Below, piece by piece: positions 27,319 to 37,117 of a stretch of DNA of 64,000 bases (position 1 is its first letter; the number at the start of each line of letters is the position of its first letter). Both the position numbers and the translations under genes were made by a program. The notes beneath the pieces are model-generated. The model was not told the DNA's origin, did no database searches, and saw nothing but the letters and a program-made list of their open reading frames with translations. This DNA is from Micromonospora sp. HNM0581 (lineage in GTDB: Bacteria > Actinomycetota > Actinomycetes > Mycobacteriales > Micromonosporaceae). The DNA is taken from assembly GCF_012726175.1 (NCBI RefSeq), contig NZ_JAASAD010000006.1, forward strand, positions 62,001-126,000, given 5' to 3'.

Positions 27319-28841
27319 CGCCGCGCCTTTGCCGTCGGAGCCGGCGCGGTGACCGACGACGGGGCGGCCACGACGACCGCGGCGCTCTCCGCGCCCAGAC
27401 CGATCCGGACGTACGTGTCGGGACGCCGCCGCCGCAGCGACAGTCCCCACAAGCCGCCGAGAAGAGCTGCCACCGGATAGGCAGCCGGGATCACCCAGCG
27501 TAACGGCGAGTCCGACTCCACCCCGAGCAGGTCGGCGAAGTTCTGCACCGCCAGGACGATGATCGCGACCAGCGCGACTGCGGCCACGCCCGGCGCGATC
27601 AACCGCCGCCACAACGTCTCCTGCTCGCCATTCCGAGCGAAGTACGCGATGATCGCCACCGCGGTGGTGGCGATCATCAAGAGCACGCCGAAACCACCAC
27701 TGGTACCGAGCCAGAAGAACAGCTGTAGAACCGGATCCCAGCCGTTCACCGCGTAGAGGATGATCACCAGCAGGCCGAGCACGCTCTGCGCGAGCGAGGC
27801 GGCCTGGGGTGCACCGGTGACCGGCGACGTGCGGCCGAACGCCGCGGGCAGCACCCGCTCCCGACCCAAGGCGAAGGTGTAGCGCGCGGTGGTGTTGTGG
27901 AACGAGATCATCGCCGCCAGAACCGAGGTCAGGAAGAGTGCCTGTCCGATCGTCAGGACGGTGTCGCCCAGGTGCGAACCGGCCAGGTTGAAGATCAGTT
28001 CGATGCTCTGGGTGCCCGCCTCCTCGACGATCCGGTCCGGTCCGACCGCCACCGTCATGCTCCACGAGGAGAGCGCGTAGACCACCGCGATGATCGCCAC
28101 GGACAGGTAGGTCGCCAACGGCACCGTACGCTTCGGGTCCTTGCTCTCCTCGCTGAAGACCACCGCCGCCTCGAAGCCGACGAAGCCGAGGATCGCCAGC
28201 ACCAGCACCGCGCCGAGCCCCGGCACGAAGAAGTTCTCCGGCGCGAACGCGGCGAAACTCACGTCCCCCCCGGCTGGGTTACCCAGCTGACCCAGATCGA
28301 ACAGCACGATGATGGCGATCTCGGCGCAGAGCAGCGCGGCCAGCACCATACCGTTGATGTCCACCCGGAGCAGCCCGAGCATGCCCACCAGCGCCCACGC
28401 CACCAGAGCGACGATCCACCACTGTGGCGTGATGCCGAACAGCCGGTCCAACACCGGTGCCGCCGCCGCGCCGATGGTGCCGTAGAGCCCGATCTGGAGG
28501 GCGTTGTAGGCGATGAGCGCCACCCAGGCCGTCCCCACACCGGCCGGGCGCCCCAGCCCACGGGCCACGTACGCGTAGAAGGCCCCGGCGTTGGCCATCC
28601 GACGGGCCATCGCCACGTAGCCGACGGAGAACACGGCGAGTACTGCTGCCACCACCAGGAAGGCCAGCGGGATACCGAGCACGCCGATGACGCCATAGCC
28701 GGTGGTGACCACACCGGCGACCACGGTCAGCGGTGCCGCCGCCGAGAGAACGAAGAAGATCACTGAGGGGACACCGAGCCGACCACGAGCGAGCGCCTCG
28801 GAGACGTTGCTCGGTCGTTCGGTTGTCGCTGTCGAGGACAT
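27315..28841 (-). CDS. APC-family amino acid/amine permease
   Basis: 508 residues, about twelve membrane helices. The N-terminal VIFFVLSAAAPLTVVAGVVT and MANAGAFYAYVARGLGRPAG are typical of the amino acid-polyamine-organocation superfamily. GFVGFEAAVVFSEESKDPKR is the conserved helix-6 region, and the C-terminal tail is cytoplasmic. Likely imports an amino acid or amine. It heads a two-gene unit with the GNAT enzyme. Confidence 0.9.
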   Translation of the reverse strand: MSSTATTERPSNVSEALARGRLGVPSVIFFVLSAAAPLTVVAGVVTTGYGVIGVLGIPLAFLVVAAVLAVFSVGYVAMARRMANAGAFYAYVARGLGRPAGVGTAWVALIAYNALQIGLYGTIGAAAAPVLDRLFGITPQWWIVALVAWALVGMLGLLRVDINGMVLAALLCAEIAIIVLFDLGQLGNPAGGDVSFAAFAPENFFVPGLGAVLVLAILGFVGFEAAVVFSEESKDPKRTVPLATYLSVAIIAVVYALSSWSMTVAVGPDRIVEEAGTQSIELIFNLAGSHLGDTVLTIGQALFLTSVLAAMISFHNTTARYTFALGRERVLPAAFGRTSPVTGAPQAASLAQSVLGLLVIILYAVNGWDPVLQLFFWLGTSGGFGVLLMIATTAVAIIAYFARNGEQETLWRRLIAPGVAAVALVAIIVLAVQNFADLLGVESDSPLRWVIPAAYPVAALLGGLWGLSLRRRRPDTYVRIGLGAESAAVVVAAPSSVTAPAPTAKARR

Positions 28842-28877
28842 GTACCGCTCCGGTGTGAAGGGAAGGGGTGTACCGGG

Positions 28878-29504
28878 TCAGGGGGCGCCGCGCAGCACTG
28901 CCGCGCCTACGGCTGCCTCGGTGTGCGCCACGAGTTCCTTGAGCGGATCCGGCAGGGCCGGGATGATCAGACTGAGCCGGTGGTGTGCGCGCGGACCGGC
29001 GCTCCACAGCACCTCCCGGGTCAGGCCGGCGGCGGCGACCAGCCCGAGCAGCGTCGCGTCGGGCACGCTGGGTGGCTCGACCCGCTCCAGCAGTGCCCGT
29101 AGGCGGGTGGCTGGCCAGGCCACGGTGTTGAGATCGATCGGCTGGTAGGTCACGCTGGTCCGCAGCAGCCGTCGGCTCTCCTGCCGGCGCAGCACACCTG
29201 CCCGGGACAGTCGCTCACCCACCGCGGTCACCGCCGTCTGGGCGAGAAAGCTGAGCCAGGTACGCACCGACTGGTGCTGCGCCTCCCCCACCAGTTGGTC
29301 CAGCACGGTGTGCGCCAACGCGTCAGCCGGTGGCCGACGGTCCAGCACACCGACCTGACCGGCGGACACCGTGATGTGTCCATGCAGGATCAACTCGCCG
29401 AGCAGCCCGCCGGCCAGGCCGAGGCCGGTCGCCGCGGGGTGCAGCTTCGCCCGGCCCCGGGTGTCGTTGTGCGCGATCAGAAAGAACTCGTCGGCGGTGA
29501 GCAC
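28878..29504 (-). CDS. GPP34 (GOLPH3/Vps74-like) family protein
   Basis: 208 residues, mostly helical. MLTADEFFLIAHNDTRGRAK and GLAGGLLGELILHGHI mark the GPP34 fold, known in eukaryotes as a phosphoinositide-binding Golgi protein and widespread in actinomycetes with no settled role. Starts at a GTG. It lies 36 bp upstream of the permease start with an intervening promoter possible. Confidence 0.85.
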   Translation of the reverse strand: MLTADEFFLIAHNDTRGRAKLHPAATGLGLAGGLLGELILHGHITVSAGQVGVLDRRPPADALAHTVLDQLVGEAQHQSVRTWLSFLAQTAVTAVGERLSRAGVLRRQESRRLLRTSVTYQPIDLNTVAWPATRLRALLERVEPPSVPDATLLGLVAAAGLTREVLWSAGPRAHHRLSLIIPALPDPLKELVAHTEAAVGAAVLRGAP

Positions 29505-29645
29505 ACGTCCTCCCGGGCCGGCTGTCCACAGTGATCGCTAACCGGCACATGATGCACCGGCCTCGACGGCGATGCAACTCCCGTTTTCGCCAGTTGCACT
29601 CCGTGGTGAAGCGACCTGCACCTTTTCGCGTGACAGACTCGGAGG

Positions 29646-30488
29646 GTGACCGTGAGCCCCACCGTTCGACGCCGCCGCATCGCCCGGGAACTACGCCACC
29701 TGCGCGAACGCGCCGGAATGACCTTGGATGTCGCCGCCCGGCAGCTGGACATGTCAAAGAGCAACCTGTCGCGCATCGAAAACGCGCAGATCGGCATCAA
29801 GCCGCGTGATGTCCGGGCAGCCCTCGCGCTGTACCAGGTCACCGGCAGCGACGCCGAAGCGCTCATCGAGATCGCCCGGGGCGCCCAGCAACGGGGCTGG
29901 TGGCAGCACTACAGCGACGTCCTCCCGGAATGGTTCGAGTTCTACGTCGGGCTGGAAGCCGAGGCCGCCACGCTGCGCACGTACGAGGCCGAAGCCGTAC
30001 CCGGCCTGCTGCAGACCGAGGCGTACGCCCGCGAGGTCTACCGGCTGACCGCCGGCGAGGAAGACCTGGACCGCAAGGTGGCTGCCCGGCTACGGCGACA
30101 GGAGGTACTGCGCGGGGACTCACCGGTGGAGCTGTCGGTGGTAATCAACGAGGCGATACTGTTACGCCCTGTCAGCAATCGCGCCGTCATGGCAGGCCAG
30201 ACGGACCACCTGGAAGCCCTGGCTCAACTACCCAACGTAACAATCCAGGTGCTGCCTTTCGAAGCCGGCGGACACCCTGCGATGAACTCACCGTACGTGA
30301 TCCTCACGTTCGCCGACGCGGCCGACGCGGCCGTCGTCTACCTGGACAATCTCTCGATAGGGCTGGCACTGGAAGAGGTCGACCAGGTGCGCTCGTATAG
30401 CCTTGTGCACGAGAGGCTGTGCACTCTGGCACTCGATCCAGCGGCGTCCCTGATCCGCCTGAAGGAAGCTTCTCGTTACTTTACGTGA
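29646..30488 (+). CDS. XRE-type regulator with DUF5753
   Basis: 280 residues. The N-terminal helix-turn-helix RHLRERAGMTLDVAARQLDM, then SKSNLSRIENAQIGIKPRDV, is followed by a DUF5753 domain with EAVPGLLQTEAYAREVYR and VLPFEAGGHPAMNSPYVIL. In actinomycetes such regulators are paired with a small DUF397 protein, which is present 43 bp downstream; the pair acts in developmental or metabolite control and resembles toxin-antitoxin-like modules. GTG 29646 chosen. Confidence 0.9.
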   Translation: MTVSPTVRRRRIARELRHLRERAGMTLDVAARQLDMSKSNLSRIENAQIGIKPRDVRAALALYQVTGSDAEALIEIARGAQQRGWWQHYSDVLPEWFEFYVGLEAEAATLRTYEAEAVPGLLQTEAYAREVYRLTAGEEDLDRKVAARLRRQEVLRGDSPVELSVVINEAILLRPVSNRAVMAGQTDHLEALAQLPNVTIQVLPFEAGGHPAMNSPYVILTFADAADAAVVYLDNLSIGLALEEVDQVRSYSLVHERLCTLALDPAASLIRLKEASRYFT

Positions 30489-30531
30489 CCGCCGCATCGC
30501 GGTCACTGTCGGTATCGACGAAGGGATCGCG

Positions 30532-30723
30532 ATGACCGCGCTCGACCTGCCCCGACAGCAGTGGCGTACCAGCACACGCAGCGTGGGCAACGGTAACTGC
30601 GTCGAGGTGGCCACCGTCGGACGCGGAGTGGCGATCCGGGACAGCAAGGACCGCCACGGGCCAGTGCTGACCTTCGAGTCGTCCGCCTGGTGCGCCTTCG
30701 TCGCGAGCGTGCACACCGTCTGA
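30532..30723 (+). CDS. DUF397 domain protein
   Basis: 63 residues, all of it the DUF397 domain: WRTSTRSVGNGNCVEVATVG, VAIRDSKDRHGPVL and FESSAWCAFVASV. It is the usual partner of the adjacent HTH-DUF5753 regulator, probably antagonising or co-acting with it. Biochemical role unknown. Confidence 0.9.
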   Translation: MTALDLPRQQWRTSTRSVGNGNCVEVATVGRGVAIRDSKDRHGPVLTFESSAWCAFVASVHTV

Positions 30724-30806
30724 CCCACCCCAGCGCACCCCGCCCCCCGACTACGATCACCGCCCGGCCGGACCCGGCAGCGTCGTTCGCCCTGAGAGAC
30801 TGAACC

Positions 30807-33425
30807 GTGCTCTCCGAGGTGTCAGTCGACCTGCCGGTACGGCCGGTGCTGCCGGAGCTGGTGGCGGCGCTGGGCTCGACCGGCAGCGCGGTCCTGGTCG
30901 CCCCGCCGGGCACCGGAAAGACCAGCCTCGCCCCACTCGCCGTGGCCGGTGCGGTGGCCGGGCGAGTGATCGTCGCCCAGCCGCGTCGAGTGGCCGCCCG
31001 CGCCGCCGCCCGTCGGATGGCGGCGCTGCTCGGCGAGCCGGTAGGCGACCGGGTCGGCTATGCGGTCCGCGGTGAACGGCGGGCCGGACCACGTACCCGG
31101 GTGGAGGTGGTCACCACCGGGTTACTGGTCCGCCGATTGCACCACGACCCCGAGCTGGCCGGTGTCGACGCGGTGCTGCTCGACGAGATCCACGAGCGCC
31201 AACTCGACGCCGACCTGGCGCTCGCCTTCAGCATCGAGTCCCGGGCGACCCTACGGCCGGAGCTGTGGCTGCTGGCGATGTCGGCGACCCCGGAGGCGGA
31301 CCGCTTCGCCGCTCTGCTCGGCGGCAGCGGGCCGGCTCCTGTGGTCCGGGCCGCGTCGGCGCTGCATCCGGTGACCCGCATCTGGGCGCCGCCGCCCCGG
31401 CCCGTGGCGCCGCCCGGTGCGGGGCCGGTGGACCGGGCACTGCTCGACCACGTGTCGAACACCGTACGGAGGGCCCTTCACGAGCAGGAAGGCGATCTGC
31501 TGGTGTTCCTGCCCGGCGTGGGCGAGATCGCCGCTGTGGCCGGGCGGCTCAGCGACCTGCGCGGCAACGTCGACGTGCTACGCCTGCACGGCAGTCAGAG
31601 CGGCATCGAGCAGGACGCCGCCCTGCGGGCGGGAGACCGCCGGCGGGTGGTGTTGGCCACGGCGGTGGCGGAGAGCAGCCTGACCGTGCCCGGCGTGCGA
31701 ACCGTGGTGGACTCGGGCCTGTCCCGGGTCGCCCGGCTGGACCTGGCCCGAGGGCTGGGCGCCCTGGTCACCGTGCCGGTGTCCCGCGCGGCGGCGACCC
31801 AACGCGCCGGCCGGGCCGGTCGTCAGGCGCCCGGCCAGGTCTACCGTTGCTGGTCGTCGGGGATGCACGAACGGTTGCCCGCGCAGCCGGAACCGGAGAT
31901 CGCCACCGCCGACCTGACCGGGTTCGCCCTCGAACTGGCCGCCTGGGGCACGCCCGGCGGAACCGGGCTCGCGCTACCCGACCAGCCTCCGGCGGCGGCG
32001 ATGGCGGTTGCCCGTGAGACGCTGACCGCGCTCGGTGCGATCGACCCGAACGGACGGATCACCGAGCGAGGTCGGGCCGTCGCCGCCGTCGGCGCTCATC
32101 CCCGGCTGGCCCGGGCACTGCTCGACGGGGCCGACCGGGTCGGCGCCGACCGTGCCGCGCAGGTGGTGGCGCTGCTCGCCGAGCCGACCGTCTTCGGTCC
32201 CGGCGACGACCTCGGCGCCACGTGGCGTCGGTTACGCGCCGGCACCGACCGGGCCGTCACCGCCCGCTGGCGTGCGGAGGTACGCCGGCTACGTGCCGCC
32301 CTGCCACCCGCGGCGCCGGACCGGGCGTGTGCGAACCGGACTGCCGGCAGCGACACGCACGACCGAGCGGACAGCGGGGCGGTGGGCCAGGCAGACGCCG
32401 AGCGGGCAGGGCACGGCGGGGTGGCGGATACGCGGTCGGGATGGTTACCCGACGAGCTCGCCGCCGGGCTGCTGGTCGGGTTGGCGTACCCGGAACGGTT
32501 GGCACAGGTGAGGCGGCCGGGTGGTTCGGCGTACCTGATGAGCGGTGGGACCGCGGCGGAGCTGGCACCCGGGTCGGGGCTGGTAGGCGTCGACTGGTTG
32601 GCCGTCGCGGTGGCCGACCGTGCTCCCGGCGCACCGTCCGCCCGGGTCCGGCTGGCTGCCGTCCTCGACGAGGCGACCGCCCGTGCGGCGGCTGGCCCGC
32701 TGCTGCGTACCGAACGGGAGGTCGGCTGGTCGGATGGGGACGTGGTGGCCAGGGAGGTGCTGCGGTTGGGCGCCATCGGGCTGGTCGACCGTCCCGTGAC
32801 CCGGCCCGACCGGGACGAGGTGACCGCCGCCCTGCTGACCGGACTACGCGAGACCGGACTGGACATGTTGACCTGGACGGCGGCGGCCAGGTCACTGCGC
32901 GAACGGCTGGCGTTCTGCCGGTACGCGCTGGACGGCGACTGGCCTGACGTCTCCGACGAGGCGCTGCTGGCCGACGCACCGCACTGGCTCGGGCCGGAGC
33001 TGGCAGACGCCCGCCGCCGGGCCGACCTGACCCGCATCGAGGTGGTCGGCGCGTTACGCCGGCTGCTGCCCTGGCCGCTCGCGGGACGGCTGGACGAACT
33101 GGCGCCGGAGCGGATCGCGGTGCCCAGTGGTTCGCGGATCCGGGTCGACTACGCCGACCCGGCCGCGCCGGTCCTCGCGGTGCGGATCCAGGAGACCTTC
33201 GGTTGGTCCACGGCGCCCCAGATCGGTGGCGGTCGGGTGCCGGTACTGCTGCACCTGCTCTCCCCCGCCGGTCGGCCGGTGGCGGTCACCACCGACCTCC
33301 CGTCGTTCTGGGCCTCCGGCTACCGCCAGGTCCGCGCCGAACTACGCGGACGCTATCCGCGCCATCACTGGCCGGAGGACCCGAACGCGGCCACGCCGAC
33401 CCGGCGGACCGGGCGGAGCGGCTGA
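30807..33425 (+). CDS. hrpB: ATP-dependent helicase HrpB
   Basis: 872 residues. DEAH/RHA-type helicase: Walker A APPGTGKTS (about 33), LLDEIHERQLDADLA (DEIH), SATPE, then TVPVSRAAATQRAGRAGRQA (motif VI). The C-terminus has the HrpB-specific region LDELAPERIAVPSGSRIRVD and PVLAVRIQETFG. Unwinds RNA using ATP; the cellular role of HrpB is poorly known. A variable, low-complexity insert lies around residues 500-545. Compare HrpA at 59287. Confidence 0.93.
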   Translation: MLSEVSVDLPVRPVLPELVAALGSTGSAVLVAPPGTGKTSLAPLAVAGAVAGRVIVAQPRRVAARAAARRMAALLGEPVGDRVGYAVRGERRAGPRTRVEVVTTGLLVRRLHHDPELAGVDAVLLDEIHERQLDADLALAFSIESRATLRPELWLLAMSATPEADRFAALLGGSGPAPVVRAASALHPVTRIWAPPPRPVAPPGAGPVDRALLDHVSNTVRRALHEQEGDLLVFLPGVGEIAAVAGRLSDLRGNVDVLRLHGSQSGIEQDAALRAGDRRRVVLATAVAESSLTVPGVRTVVDSGLSRVARLDLARGLGALVTVPVSRAAATQRAGRAGRQAPGQVYRCWSSGMHERLPAQPEPEIATADLTGFALELAAWGTPGGTGLALPDQPPAAAMAVARETLTALGAIDPNGRITERGRAVAAVGAHPRLARALLDGADRVGADRAAQVVALLAEPTVFGPGDDLGATWRRLRAGTDRAVTARWRAEVRRLRAALPPAAPDRACANRTAGSDTHDRADSGAVGQADAERAGHGGVADTRSGWLPDELAAGLLVGLAYPERLAQVRRPGGSAYLMSGGTAAELAPGSGLVGVDWLAVAVADRAPGAPSARVRLAAVLDEATARAAAGPLLRTEREVGWSDGDVVAREVLRLGAIGLVDRPVTRPDRDEVTAALLTGLRETGLDMLTWTAAARSLRERLAFCRYALDGDWPDVSDEALLADAPHWLGPELADARRRADLTRIEVVGALRRLLPWPLAGRLDELAPERIAVPSGSRIRVDYADPAAPVLAVRIQETFGWSTAPQIGGGRVPVLLHLLSPAGRPVAVTTDLPSFWASGYRQVRAELRGRYPRHHWPEDPNAATPTRRTGRSG

Positions 33426-33429
33426 ACAC

Positions 33430-34158
33430 TCACGGTTCGTCGACCACGTCGGCGATCACGACGGTGATGTTGTCCGGCCCGCCGCCCTGCAACGCTAGGT
33501 CGATGAGCTGCCGCGTGCAGGCGTCGCGTTCCGGCTGGCTGGCCAGCACCTCGGCCAGGGTGTCGGCGGGTACCACGTTCGACAGCCCGTCGCTGCACAG
33601 CAGCCAGCGGTCGCCGGCCCGGGGCACCATCGTCGCGTACGCCGGGGAGACCTCCTCGCCCTGCAACGCCTGGGTCACCACGGCACGGCGGGGGTGACTG
33701 CCGGCCTGGTCGGCGGTGATCAGGCCCTGGTCGACGAGCATCTGCACGAAGGTGTCGTCCCGGGTGATCTGCTTGAGCACACCGTCGCGGAACAGGTACG
33801 CCCGGGAGTCACCCACGTGGGCCAGCGCCAGGCAGCTGCCGGTACGCGCGAACAGCAGCGCGGTCAGCGTGGTGCCCATCCCCTGCCGTTGGGGATCCTC
33901 TGCGACCGCCTGACGGATCCGGTCGGTGGCCAGTTGAATGCCGTTCTGCAACGCGGCGACCAGGACGTCCTCCGGCGTCTCCACATCCAGTGGTGCGATC
34001 GCCCCGACGGCGATGGCGCTGGCCAGGTCTCCGGCAGCCATGCCGCCCATGCCGTCCGCGACGGCGACCAGCCAGGTGCCGGAGTGCAACGCGTCCTGGT
34101 TTCCGCTGCGGATCAGCCCACGGTCGCTCGTCCCGGCGGAACGCAGCTTCAGGGTCAT
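33430..34158 (-). CDS. PP2C-family serine/threonine protein phosphatase
   Basis: 242 residues, full PP2C fold. Metal-binding motifs: RSGNQDAL, VADGMGGMAAGDLAS, LAHVGDSRAYLFRDG, LCSDGLSNVVP and GGPDNITVVI. Soluble, without membrane segment. It dephosphorylates proteins modified by Ser/Thr kinases; no kinase gene is adjacent. It ends 4 bp from the stop of the convergent hrpB gene. Confidence 0.92.
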   Translation of the reverse strand: MTLKLRSAGTSDRGLIRSGNQDALHSGTWLVAVADGMGGMAAGDLASAIAVGAIAPLDVETPEDVLVAALQNGIQLATDRIRQAVAEDPQRQGMGTTLTALLFARTGSCLALAHVGDSRAYLFRDGVLKQITRDDTFVQMLVDQGLITADQAGSHPRRAVVTQALQGEEVSPAYATMVPRAGDRWLLCSDGLSNVVPADTLAEVLASQPERDACTRQLIDLALQGGGPDNITVVIADVVDEP

Positions 34159-34272
34159 GGCACGCAGCCTGCCAGGAGTAGGGCTCGGTTGTCTCTAGGA
34201 GATCAGGGCCGCTCGGCGTGGCGCGGCAAATCTCACGGACGGTGAACACCAAAATGCATCGGATGCGATCGA

Positions 34273-34302
34273 TTGACATGTCCTGCCTGTCCTGGAAACA
34301 TG
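34273..34302 (+). promoter_or_regulatory. Possible promoter of GH9 cellulase gene
   Basis: A consensus -35 hexamer TTGACA at 34273-34278. At a 17-18-nt spacing there is only a weak -10 (AAACAT/AACATG at about 34296-34302). The CebR palindrome at 34309 would cover the start of transcription. Confidence 0.4.
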
Positions 34303-34308
34303 CCCGAT

Positions 34309-34328
34309 ACCTGGGAGCGCTCCCAGGT
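34309..34328. promoter_or_regulatory. CebR operator upstream of GH9 cellulase
   Basis: ACCTGGGAGCGCTCCCAGGT, a perfect 20-bp palindrome containing the exact CebR core TGGGAGCGCTCCCA at 34312-34325. It ends 47 bp before the cellulase start. Predicts repression by a LacI-family CebR and induction by cello-oligosaccharides. Confidence 0.88.
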
Positions 34329-34375
34329 CACACCCACCCCGCCCGTTCCGTCCCGCTCGTCGGAAGGACTCCCCC

Positions 34376-36985
34376 GTGACGCCATCCCGACGTCGTCTCG
34401 CGGTGCTCGCCGCAGCGACCGCCGTGGCGCTTGTCGGCGTCAGCGCCGGCACCGCTTTCGCCGACCCTCCGGCCGACGCACCCGAACAGATCCGCAACGG
34501 CGACTTCAGCGACGGATCGTCGCCCTGGTTCTCCTACGGCACCAACACCCTCGGCGTGGTCGACGGCCAGCTCTGCGCCGCCGTGGCCGGTGGCCTGGCC
34601 AACCCGTGGGACGCCGGGATCGGCCACGACGCGCTCCCGCTGGTTGCCGGCGCCGAGTACACCCTCGCCTTCGACGTCAGCTCCGCTCCCGGTCACCCGG
34701 TCGCCGCGGTGCTGCAACTCGGCAGCGAGCCGTACACCGGCTACTACTCGGTCACCGCTGCCGCGACGCCCACCCAACAGCGCGTCGAGCGCACCTTCGT
34801 CGCCCCGAACGACGACAGTCGCGCCCAGCTGATCTTCCAGATCGGCGGCAGTGCCGAGGCACGCACCGTCTGCCTGGACAACGTGTCGCTGCGCGGCGGC
34901 GAACCACCCGAGCCGTACGAACCGGACACCGGCCCGAGGGTCCGGGTGAACCAGGTCGGCTACCTGCCGGGCGGCCCGAAGAACGCCACCGTGGTCACCG
35001 AGGCCACCGAAGCACTGCCCTGGCAGTTGCACTCCGCCTCCGGAGCCGTGTTGGCCAGCGGCAGCACCACTGTCCGCGGGGTCGACCAGGCGTCGGCGCA
35101 ACACGTGCACTCGGTCGACTTCTCGTCGTACCGCACCCCGGGTCAGGGGCTGACGCTCGCCGTGGACGGCGAGGTGAGCCACCCGTTCGACATCTCCGGC
35201 ACGCTCTACGACCAGCTCCGGTCAGACGCGCTGCAGTTCTTCTACATCCAGCGCAGCGGTATCGCCATCGACGGTGACCTCGTCGGCGAGGAGTACGCCC
35301 GCCCCGCCGGTCATCTCGACGTCGCCCCCAACCAGGGCGACACCAGCGTGCCCTGCGCCGCCGAAGCCTGCGACTACCGTCTCGACGTACGCGGTGGCTG
35401 GTACGACGCGGGTGACCACGGCAAGTACGTGGTCAACGGTGGTATCGCCACCTACCAGCTGCTGAGCGCCTTCGAACGGACCAAGAACGCCGCCACCGCC
35501 GGTTTCGGCGCCGAACTCGCAGACGGCACGCTGCGGCTGCCCGAGCGGGACAACGGGGTGCCGGACATCCTCGACGAAGCCCGCTGGGAGCTGGAGTTCC
35601 TGCTGCGGATGCAGGTGCCGGCCGGTAAGCCACTCGCCGGGATGGCCCACCACAAGATCCACGACCGGAACTGGACCGGCCTGCCGATGCGGCCGGAGGA
35701 CGACCCGGAGCCGCGCGAGCTGCACCCGCCGTCCACCGCCGCGACCCTGAACCTGGCCGCCGTCGCCGCCCAGTGCGCCCGACTGTTCGCCCCGTACGAC
35801 AGGGCGTTCGCACAGCGCTGCGGCGGTGCGGCGAAAACCGCGTACACGGCGGCCAAGGCCAACCCGGCCCGGTACGCCCCGTCGACCGGTAACGGCGGTG
35901 GCCCGTACGACGACACCAACGTCACCGACGAGTTCTACTGGGCAGCCGCCGAGCTGTACCTGACCACCGGCGAACGCACCTACCTGACCGACCTGACCGC
36001 CTCACCGCACCACACCGGCGACGTCTTCGACGCCCGTGGCTTCGGCTGGCAGAGCGTGGCCGCACTGGGTCGCCTCGATCTGGCCACCGTGCCGAACGGA
36101 CTTCCAGCCGCCGAACGGGCCCGGATCCGTGACTCCGTGGTGATCGCCGCCGACAGCTACCTCACCGAGATCGGCCGGCAGGCGTACGGGCTGCCCATGC
36201 CCGGCGACCCGAACAGCTACTTCTGGGGCGGCAACGGTGCCATCATCAACAACGCGGTGGTGCTGGCCACCGCGTTCGACCTGACCGGGGCGGCGAAGTA
36301 CCGCGACGGCGCGGTACAGACGATGGACTACATCCTCGGCCGCAACGCGTTGAACGTCTCGTACGTGACCGGATGGGGCGAGCACACCGCGCAGAACCAG
36401 CACAGCCGAATATTCGGCTTCCAACTCGACCCGACGATGCCGAAGCCGCCCGCCGGTTCGATCGCCGGGGGGCCGAACGCCGCGCTCCAAAATCCGTTCG
36501 TGGAGCAGCTGCTCGCCGGCTGCGCGCCGATGTTCTGCTACGTCGACGACATCGCCTCGTACTCCACCAACGAGGTCGCGATCAACTGGAACTCGGCGCT
36601 GGCCTGGATCGCCTCGTTCCTGGCCGACCAGGGCGACGCCGGTGCGCTCCCGCCACCGACCTGCACCGTCTCGTACACCAACTACGGCTCGTGGCAGGGC
36701 GGCACCGGCTTCACCGCCCAGGTGGACATCCGCAACACCGGCACCACCACGGTCAACGGTTGGACCGCCAGGTTCGCCTTCACCGGCGACGCCAAGGTAC
36801 GCGAGGCGTGGATGGCCAAGGTGACGCAGTCCGGCGCCACGGTGACCGCGAAGAGCGACTCGTACAACTCGCGGATCGACCCGGGCGCCTCGGTGATGTT
36901 CGGATTCAACGCCACCACCGGCGGCGGCGCGAACCCCTCGCCCGGTCTGGTCACGGTCAACGGCACGGCCTGCACCGTGTCCTGA
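34376..36985 (+). CDS. Secreted GH9 cellulase: CBM4/9 - Ig-like - GH9 - CBM2
   Basis: 869 residues. Signal peptide (1 to about 29, ...AGTAFADPP). CBM4/9 (about 38-170, IRNGDFSDGSSPWF). CelD-type Ig-like domain (about 185-275, VRVNQVGYLPGGPKNA). GH9 catalytic domain (about 280-760) with RGGWYDAGDHGKYV carrying the catalytic aspartates, GWGEHTAQNQHSRIFGF with the substrate His, and SYSTNEVAINWNSALAWI with the acid Glu. A C-terminal CBM2 follows (about 772-869). Hydrolyses cellulose outside the cell. GTG 34376 follows GGAAGGA. It pairs functionally with the GH6 enzyme and shares its predicted regulator. Confidence 0.95.
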   Translation: MTPSRRRLAVLAAATAVALVGVSAGTAFADPPADAPEQIRNGDFSDGSSPWFSYGTNTLGVVDGQLCAAVAGGLANPWDAGIGHDALPLVAGAEYTLAFDVSSAPGHPVAAVLQLGSEPYTGYYSVTAAATPTQQRVERTFVAPNDDSRAQLIFQIGGSAEARTVCLDNVSLRGGEPPEPYEPDTGPRVRVNQVGYLPGGPKNATVVTEATEALPWQLHSASGAVLASGSTTVRGVDQASAQHVHSVDFSSYRTPGQGLTLAVDGEVSHPFDISGTLYDQLRSDALQFFYIQRSGIAIDGDLVGEEYARPAGHLDVAPNQGDTSVPCAAEACDYRLDVRGGWYDAGDHGKYVVNGGIATYQLLSAFERTKNAATAGFGAELADGTLRLPERDNGVPDILDEARWELEFLLRMQVPAGKPLAGMAHHKIHDRNWTGLPMRPEDDPEPRELHPPSTAATLNLAAVAAQCARLFAPYDRAFAQRCGGAAKTAYTAAKANPARYAPSTGNGGGPYDDTNVTDEFYWAAAELYLTTGERTYLTDLTASPHHTGDVFDARGFGWQSVAALGRLDLATVPNGLPAAERARIRDSVVIAADSYLTEIGRQAYGLPMPGDPNSYFWGGNGAIINNAVVLATAFDLTGAAKYRDGAVQTMDYILGRNALNVSYVTGWGEHTAQNQHSRIFGFQLDPTMPKPPAGSIAGGPNAALQNPFVEQLLAGCAPMFCYVDDIASYSTNEVAINWNSALAWIASFLADQGDAGALPPPTCTVSYTNYGSWQGGTGFTAQVDIRNTGTTTVNGWTARFAFTGDAKVREAWMAKVTQSGATVTAKSDSYNSRIDPGASVMFGFNATTGGGANPSPGLVTVNGTACTVS

Positions 36986-36988
36986 AGC

Positions 36989-37026
36989 CCGGGTGGGGTG
37001 CCGTCGGCGACCGGCACCCCACCCGG
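36989..37026 (+). terminator. Transcription terminator after GH9 gene
   Basis: 15-bp perfect stem, CCGGGTGGGGTGCCG at 36989-37003 and its complement at 37012-37026, with an 8-nt loop, immediately past the cellulase stop codon. Confidence 0.8.
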
Positions 37027-37117
37027 CCGGCACGAACACAGACCGGTCCGGCCCGGATCCGACAGACCTCCGGGCCGGACCGTCCTGCCGCTTCGGGCCT
37101 GGCCACTACCAGCCGGC